NCBI RefSeq assembly: GCF_901709675.1
Contig: NC_051102.1
Location: 1,084,912 to 1,148,911 of the forward strand
DNA from: Syngnathus acus
Lineage: Eukaryota; Chordata; Actinopteri; Syngnathiformes; Syngnathidae
Direction: 5' to 3'
Length of the DNA stretch: 64,000 nucleotides
Made by a program: the position numbers and the translations under genes. Positions 59,401 through 64,000 of the stretch are shown here, one piece after another; the stretch's first letter is position 1, and the number at the start of each line of letters is the position of its first letter. Under the pieces are notes generated by a model. That model was not told the origin of the DNA, searched no databases, and saw nothing but the letters and a program-made list of their open reading frames with translations.

Positions 59401-61274
59401 TTGCCAAAGGAATCGGTTTTGTATTTCTGGAACAAATTACATTAGAAGTAACTGGAGTAACCTACCGATGTATTGGAAAAGCAATCTTGGAGAAGAGACT
59501 TGATCAATCAATTCAGACATGAGTGATTAAAAATGCAGGGTCACGATGCTCTCTTCTCTTTCATCATTTTCTAATTAAAGCTTCATTTTTCTTATTGTAA
59601 TTGCTGTGACATTTTCATTTATTGGACTGGTGACTGCTACCCATTAATCAAATCAATTCAATCCAATCCACCTGTTCAAGTGTCACTCCAAATACAAACA
59701 CAAATTGCTCGAGACAATGATATAGAGCAGGGACGCGTTCGCTTCTCTTCTCGGGGGGGGGTGCTAATGGGACGTCAAACGCTGCGTGTTCGCTTCTCTT
59801 CCGGGGGGGGGGGGGTGCTAATGGGACGTCAAACGCTGCGCGTTCGCTTCTCTTCCGGGGGGGGGGGTGCTAAGGGGACGTCAAACGCTGCGCGTTCGCT
59901 TCTATTCCGGGGGGGGGGGGGGGTGCTAATGGGACGTCAAACGCTTTGTGTGGCGGGCTCCATCTAGTGTGGAAACTGAGAAGTGCAACAGAGTTGAGCT
60001 CAAGCTTCTTGTGCGGGCCATATTCAATTATGTTTTCAGAATTTGCTGCGGGCCAATAAAAACTGGCCCGCGGGCCAACCGTAGTTTGGAGACCCCTGAT
60101 ATAGAGCATCGGTGTCAAACGCAAGGCCCGGGGGCCAGATACTGCCCGCCACATCATTTTACGTGTCCCGCCAAGACAAATTGCATAGGTGAAAATATTA
60201 AAATTACAAATTGTCTTCACTTTTAAAAAAAAAGAGAAGTTGCTAGCAATTTTTATCACATTCATCTTTTTCAAATATTTGAACAGTTTTTACCAGTCTG
60301 TGATTTCCAAACTAGTTATTCAGTTTGTTGTGTAGCTTATACTGTATACAATATAAAGCGTTGACAGATATAATGGCCCTCAGAAGGAAACTATAACTAC
60401 GATGCGGCTCGCGACAAAAATCAGTTTGACGTGAGTAAATCAAAGGAATGAGGGAGAAAAAAAAAAGGCAACTTTTAAGGATTTTTGTTGTGTACATAAA
60501 GTCATCAATCTTTCAATGTCTGACCAAGCCCTCTTCTGTTCTCAGGTAAAGTGCAGGGCTCTCACAGAGAAGACATTTCTGACGCTGCGAGTAAGTGCCT
60601 ACCTTGCCGGGTGGGCTGTCCCTACTGCAGAGACAACACACCCTGCCTCGCCCAGGAGGACAGCGGGCTACGACTGGCTGTGGCCTCCTTCCAAGCTCTG
60701 TGCATGGTGCTGGACTTGACTAGCATGGTGGCGGTCTACCACTTCAGAAGAAATAAGGTAAGGTCCATTTAACTGGACCTGCCTACAGTACATGACCAAT
60801 GTGAACATAAACATACCATGTCCTTTTGTGTTTCATTCAGCACATATTAATCATAAGCAGATGACATGAATGACCCCCACAAGATAAAATTGTGATGTTT
60901 TAATTCTTACACCGACACTCATGGAAGACTGCAAAAAAAAAGCAACCTGAACCTTTCCGGGTTTTCCTTTCCATCCTGCCCACCCAGCAACCTATTGTAG
61001 CTTAGTTAAGCATTATCATTTTTTTTTATACATTTGTTTATTTGACATATACATGAATGAACTTTCATCTTTGTATACTTGCATACACACCTCCCCATCT
61101 ACGCACCAACCAAATAGGGTGATTATATTGATGTTAAGCACTTTGCACTTTGAAAATACTGTGCTATAATCATTGCTCCTGACTCCCGTCTTTCCTCCTG
61201 TACAGAGTATCCGCACTTCTGGATTCATTCTATTGGAAGCAATATTATTTGGGGCTTTACTGCTGTACTTCCCT
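50443..61274 (+). CDS. gpr158: GPR158-like class C orphan receptor (metabotropic glycine receptor type), 5' five exons
   Basis: Mammalian GPR158 is a neuronal class C receptor that binds RGS7 and responds to glycine. Exons here: 50443-51269, 53147-53252, 58375-58477, 60546-60757 and 61206-61274, all phase-consistent; the rest must lie past 64000. The start MALLVVLLQTGLVLG is a signal peptide. Exon 1 encodes a Cache-like ectodomain (HATNFLNMILQANRSRED, YHALVRSMLEGDP, PYLECEHG). Exon 2 has DVNLQNVDIDQC and THRCNLT. Exon 3 is EGF-like (GFVLDKYKCQCKKGFYHP). Exon 4 has the CLPCRVGCPYC cysteine cluster and TM1 (FQALCMVLDLTSMVAVYHF). Exon 5 starts TM2 (SGFILLEAILFGALLLYFP). Residues such as HATNFLN, SREDTLQQD and LRLAVASFQALCM favour GPR158 over GPR179. 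The copy looks intact as far as it goes. Confidence 0.88.
51270..53146. other. GPR158-like intron 1
   Basis: About 1.9 kb of intron. I see no clear mobile element or gene in it. Confidence 0.5.
53662..53963. repeat. hAT-type repeat, copy A
   Basis: Starts CAAACTCAAGGCCCGGGGGC and ends GAGAGTTTGACACCTCTG, with GATGCGGCCCACAAC near the right end. The left tip is degenerate and I could not confirm a target duplication. A relative lies at 60107-60432, and 55815-55850 holds an isolated right end of the same kind. Confidence 0.7.
54083..54412. mobile_element. 330-bp hAT MITE
   Basis: Starts CAGAGGTCCCCAACCACCGG and ends GGTTGGGGACCGCTG, with a perfect 8-bp target duplication CACTAGAC (54075-54082 and 54413-54420). 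No coding capacity. It is in intron 2 of the GPR158-like gene. Confidence 0.93.
54421..58374. other. GPR158-like intron 2, remainder
   Basis: Roughly 4 kb with T runs and one repeat fragment at 55815-55850. No gene or conserved element is recognisable from the sequence alone. Confidence 0.45.
58478..59727. other. GPR158-like intron 3, left part
   Basis: No supported gene. An open frame at 58644-58925 has a Cys-rich start but no splice context or family match, and I treat it as intron. Confidence 0.45.
59728..60098. mobile_element. hAT MITE with a G-run minisatellite
   Basis: Begins CAGGGACGCGTTCGCTTCTC and ends GTTTGGAGACCCCTG, flanked by ATATAGAG (59720-59727 and 60099-60106). Its right half carries GCGGGCCAATAAAAACTGGC, typical of hAT repeats. 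Its left part is a four-copy repeat of 51-54 bp at 59737-59945. Confidence 0.88.
59737..59945. repeat. Minisatellite with poly-G runs of 9, 13, 11 and 15
   Basis: Units start at 59737, 59788, 59842 and 59894 with GTTCGCTTCTCTTCC followed by a G run and TGCTAATGGGACGTCAAACG. Unit length varies mainly with the G run. Confidence 0.93.
60107..60432. repeat. hAT-type repeat, copy B
   Basis: Starts GGTGTCAAACGCAAGGCCCG and ends with GATGCGGCTCGCGACAAAAA and CAGTTTGACG, related to copy A at 53662-53963. It abuts the preceding hAT MITE. Confidence 0.7.
60758..61205. other. GPR158-like intron 4
   Basis: A 448-bp intron. Nothing else is recognisable in it. Confidence 0.6.
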
Positions 61275-61584
61275 GTAAGTAGATGTCATTTCCACTACTC
61301 ATCTGTCAGGCTAGTTCTTGTTATTTGCCCAAAGCTATACTGTTTTGCGTGGGTTTGTATGTGCGGAAGGGCTCACACAGTTTTCACACTGTGATGGAAA
61401 AGAAGGATCTAAATCAGGGGTGGGCAAACTTTTTGACTTGCGGGCCGAATTGGGTTCTAAATTTTGACCGGGGGGCCGAACCAGGAGCAGATGGATGTAG
61501 TGTTTGTGTGAAGTAATATAAATGACATGTAAAGGTCATTGCATAAAAGGTTTTTACTTTTAGTAGATACTAAAGCATGGATAA

Positions 61585-61947
61585 GGCGGCTCGGTGGCGC
61601 ACTGGGTAGCACGTCCGCCTCACAGTTAGGAGGTGCGGGTTCAATTCCACCTCCGGCCCTCCCTGTGCGGAGTTTGCATGTTCTCCCCGGGCCCGCGTGG
61701 GTTTTCTCTGGGCACTCCGGTTTCCTCCCACATCCCAAAAACATGCTTGGTAGGCCGATTGAAGACTCCAGATTGTCCCTAGGTGTGAGTGCGAGTGCAA
61801 ATGGTTGTTTGTCTCTGTGTGCCCTGCGATTGGCAGGCAACCGGTTCAGGGTGTCCCCCGCCTACTGCCCGATGGCGGCTGGGATAGGCTCCAGCACGCC
61901 CGCGACCCCCGTGGGGACTGAGCGGTTCGGAAAATGGATGGATGGAT
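61585..61947 (+). repeat. tRNA-derived SINE, copy nested in hAT
   Basis: Same family as 1419-1780: A-box-like TGGCGCACTGG, B-box-like GGTTCAATTCC, and an AAAATGGATGGATGGA tail. It inserted after the hAT element. Confidence 0.9.
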
Positions 61948-62219
61948 AAAGCATGGATATTAAAAAAAGCTTTTTGAAAACAAATGCATTTATTAACAGC
62001 ATTAAAAAAATATTTCACCAAAAAACTATCAGTGATTCTTATTAAATACGACACTGTTATGATGAATAACATTTTCCATCACTTCAGTGCCTGCAGGTCA
62101 GATTTATGAAATATGTTTATCTAATGAGGCGAAATCACATCCAACGGCAAACATTCTGACCAAATACATCATCTTGAAGAATCAGCGAAAGAATACATCT
62201 AAATAAAGTAATAAAGAAA

Positions 62220-62456
62220 TCAATAGTATTGTCGGTTTCCCTTTTTTGCTAGTGCATCATAGTCTGGAGTAAAATTTGTTGTGGTAATTCTTAGGATAGA
62301 GCCGAGGTGTCGGTCCGTTAACCTAGATCTGTGACGGGCTTTGTTGACGTTCATGTGGCTGAACGTCTTCTCACACACGTAGGTCGAGCCAAATTGTCCA
62401 CTCTTTTTTAACATTCGGCACTCAGTGACCACCTTTCTTTTCTTCGGGCCACTCAT
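62220..62456 (-). pseudogene. hAT transposase remnant, N-terminal tip fused to C-terminal dimerisation region
   Basis: A 78-codon frame keeps only the first dozen or so residues and the last about 60 of a hAT (ZBED/GTF2IRD2-like) transposase. The BED finger and the catalytic core are absent, so it cannot be an active transposase. Confidence 0.85.
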
Positions 62457-62819
62457 TTTAATGGAAGGATTCCAGGGGAAGGTTTGTGGGTGGCATTAGC
62501 GTAAAGCTGTATCTGAAAACTCAGCGTGCGAATTACGAGAATATTGACGTCACAGCCTACACTCGAAATTCGGCACTGATAGATGAAATTACTACATACT
62601 ACTGAGTACGCACACGCACCGAGGTTTCTGACACGGCTCCCGGGTGTAAATGCGCGGGCGGGCGCTTCCCCATCTACTGGGGAAACATAGTAATTGCAGG
62701 GAAAATGACCCAAAAAAAAATTAATAATACAATTTATTCAGGTTTGGCGGGCCGGATTAAACGGCCCTGTGGGCCGGATGTGGCCCGCGGGCCGTAGTTT
62801 GCCCATATCTGATCTAAAT

Positions 62820-64000
62820 GCACAATTTGTAAAGTAGCAAAAAAAAAAACAGTCTTCATCGAGTGGGCAACAAATAAAGTTGTAACAAAAGCAGAATGGA
62901 AGAAAAAAACAAAAACAAAAATGGGAAAAGGGACACTAGAAGCAACTCAAGATCACAAATAAAACGACTAGCAAAATCTAACTAAGGAAGCACAAGAAAG
63001 AAAGAAAATCATGGACTTGGGAATATGAAAGAGAGGAAATAAAGCTTCTGAAAATAAGAGCAAACGATCACTCCAAAACAAAAGCAACAATTACATCATG
63101 AAAGAAAAATTGAGAATTTTGATAAATGACTGCATTTGTCACACTGACAATCTGAAATAATTGCCACTTTTTTAAATGGCCAGATAGAGTTGAAAAGTTG
63201 ACGGCAACATTTTTAAAGGAATCAAAACCAAGAATCAAATGTGGACTATGTTAATTATTCTAAGTGAAAATTTGTGACGCCCCCTACCCAAAAAAAAGAC
63301 TAAAAAGTAAACATAGCCACCACCACCACCGATGTGTGTATTTATACTTTTTACGTCAAATTTTAATTACAAGTTAAAAAATTCCCGTCTGTCTGAAGGT
63401 AAATAAATACTAATCAGAAGAATCATTTGAGCACCAAAGGCATGTGCATCTTTTGATGTGGCTGGAGTATTATCTTGCACCTGTTATTTCTTGATGCTGC
63501 AGCAGTTCACCCTCACGTGATGAATGTGAGTTTGCATCCATCCATTCTGTTTCCCCAGGTGGATAAAAGATACCAAAAATAGCTTTCCCCAAATATGCTT
63601 CCACTCTCCTATGTGCACAACTCGAAAAGCCGTGTTCCTTTTTTTCTGCACTTGCTATCATCCCGCTACCTTTTAAATACGACTCTACCTTTCCCCGGGT
63701 TCTCTTCAACCCACCTTGATGTCTTGCCTCTTCGCCCGTACAGTTACACAGAAAATACAGTTTGTGTCACAAGCGTCCTCAGCCACAAGCGTCCTCAGCA
63801 GCTGCTCCATTCTGGTGCTCAATGCATTTTTAAACAGTCCATCAAGTTCTAGCACTGCTTGTTTTAAAAAATACAGTACATCCGCTGATTAATTGATGGA
63901 GGAGGCATAGTTGGTTGAGTGCAAACCAAAGAGGGCCACCGTTCCCTGTGGGTGATATAAAAAATCTCCAGTGACTTAGTGCATGGAGGAAAGGGCGTGA
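62820..64000. other. GPR158-like intron 5, to the window edge
   Basis: I searched for the next receptor exon (TM2-TM3) and did not find it. The stretch is AT-rich with no recognised element. Confidence 0.5.

Larger units (their letters stand above)
61415..62811. mobile_element. Internally deleted hAT transposon with a nested SINE
   Basis: Ends CAGGGGTGGGCAAACTTTTT and AGTTTGCCCATATCTG are flanked by ATCTAAAT (61407-61414 and 62812-62819). On the minus strand 62456-62220 begins MSGPKKRKVV, a typical hAT transposase start, and jumps within 30 codons to the C-terminal dimerisation region (YVCEKTFSHMNVNKARHRS, LTDRHLGSILRI). The middle of the transposase is missing, so the element is non-autonomous. 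A SINE is inserted at 61585-61947. Confidence 0.9.

Overview
The window is vertebrate nuclear DNA, almost certainly from a teleost fish. All genes are split by GT-AG introns. The encoded proteins are vertebrate families: tousled-like kinase 1, a class VII myosin, DIS3L2 and a GPR158-type orphan receptor. Introns and spacers are full of repeats typical of fish genomes: hAT elements with 8-bp target duplications, TA-flanked Tc1/mariner/pogo-type MITEs, a tRNA-derived SINE ending in TGGA repeats, a LINE 3' end, and many microsatellites. I could not settle the species from the sequence.

Layout. 1-4875 (+): the 3' part of a gene I do not recognise by name; it encodes a coiled coil, TNF-receptor-type cysteine repeats, a calcium-binding EGF module and three apparent C1q/TNF-like beta-sandwich repeats. 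4876-10067: a repeat-rich spacer with a long foldback, a LINE 3' end and two small DNA transposons. 10068-18051 (-): complete tlk1, 22 coding exons, 759 codons. 19982-22070: a MITE whose interior has grown into a 251-bp tandem satellite. 22273-39308 (-): a complete class VII myosin, most like MYO7B, 51 coding exons, 2199 codons. 41966-47865 (-): complete dis3l2, 20 coding exons, 1019 codons. 50443-61274 (+): the first five coding exons of a GPR158-like receptor, signal peptide through the start of the membrane domain, running off the right edge.

For tlk1, myo7b and dis3l2 I placed every splice junction by eye. The exon lengths sum to exact multiples of three (2280, 6600 and 3060 nt) with consistent phases, which is the main support for the models. 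The three genes lie head to tail on the minus strand, and their human counterparts are all on chromosome 2, so this looks like an old linkage group. The genes have unrelated jobs (chromatin assembly kinase, actin motor, RNA decay, neuronal receptor) and are not an operon or pathway.

The most unusual features are: an AT-AC intron with U12-type donor and branch sites in the myosin; two extra myosin exons made by a tandem duplication that fused the 5' part of one exon to the 3' end of another; GC-AG introns in tlk1 and myo7b; a dis3l2 splice donor that is the edge of a tetranucleotide microsatellite; a receptor-plus-ligand domain mix in the first gene; and a satellite array contained inside a MITE.
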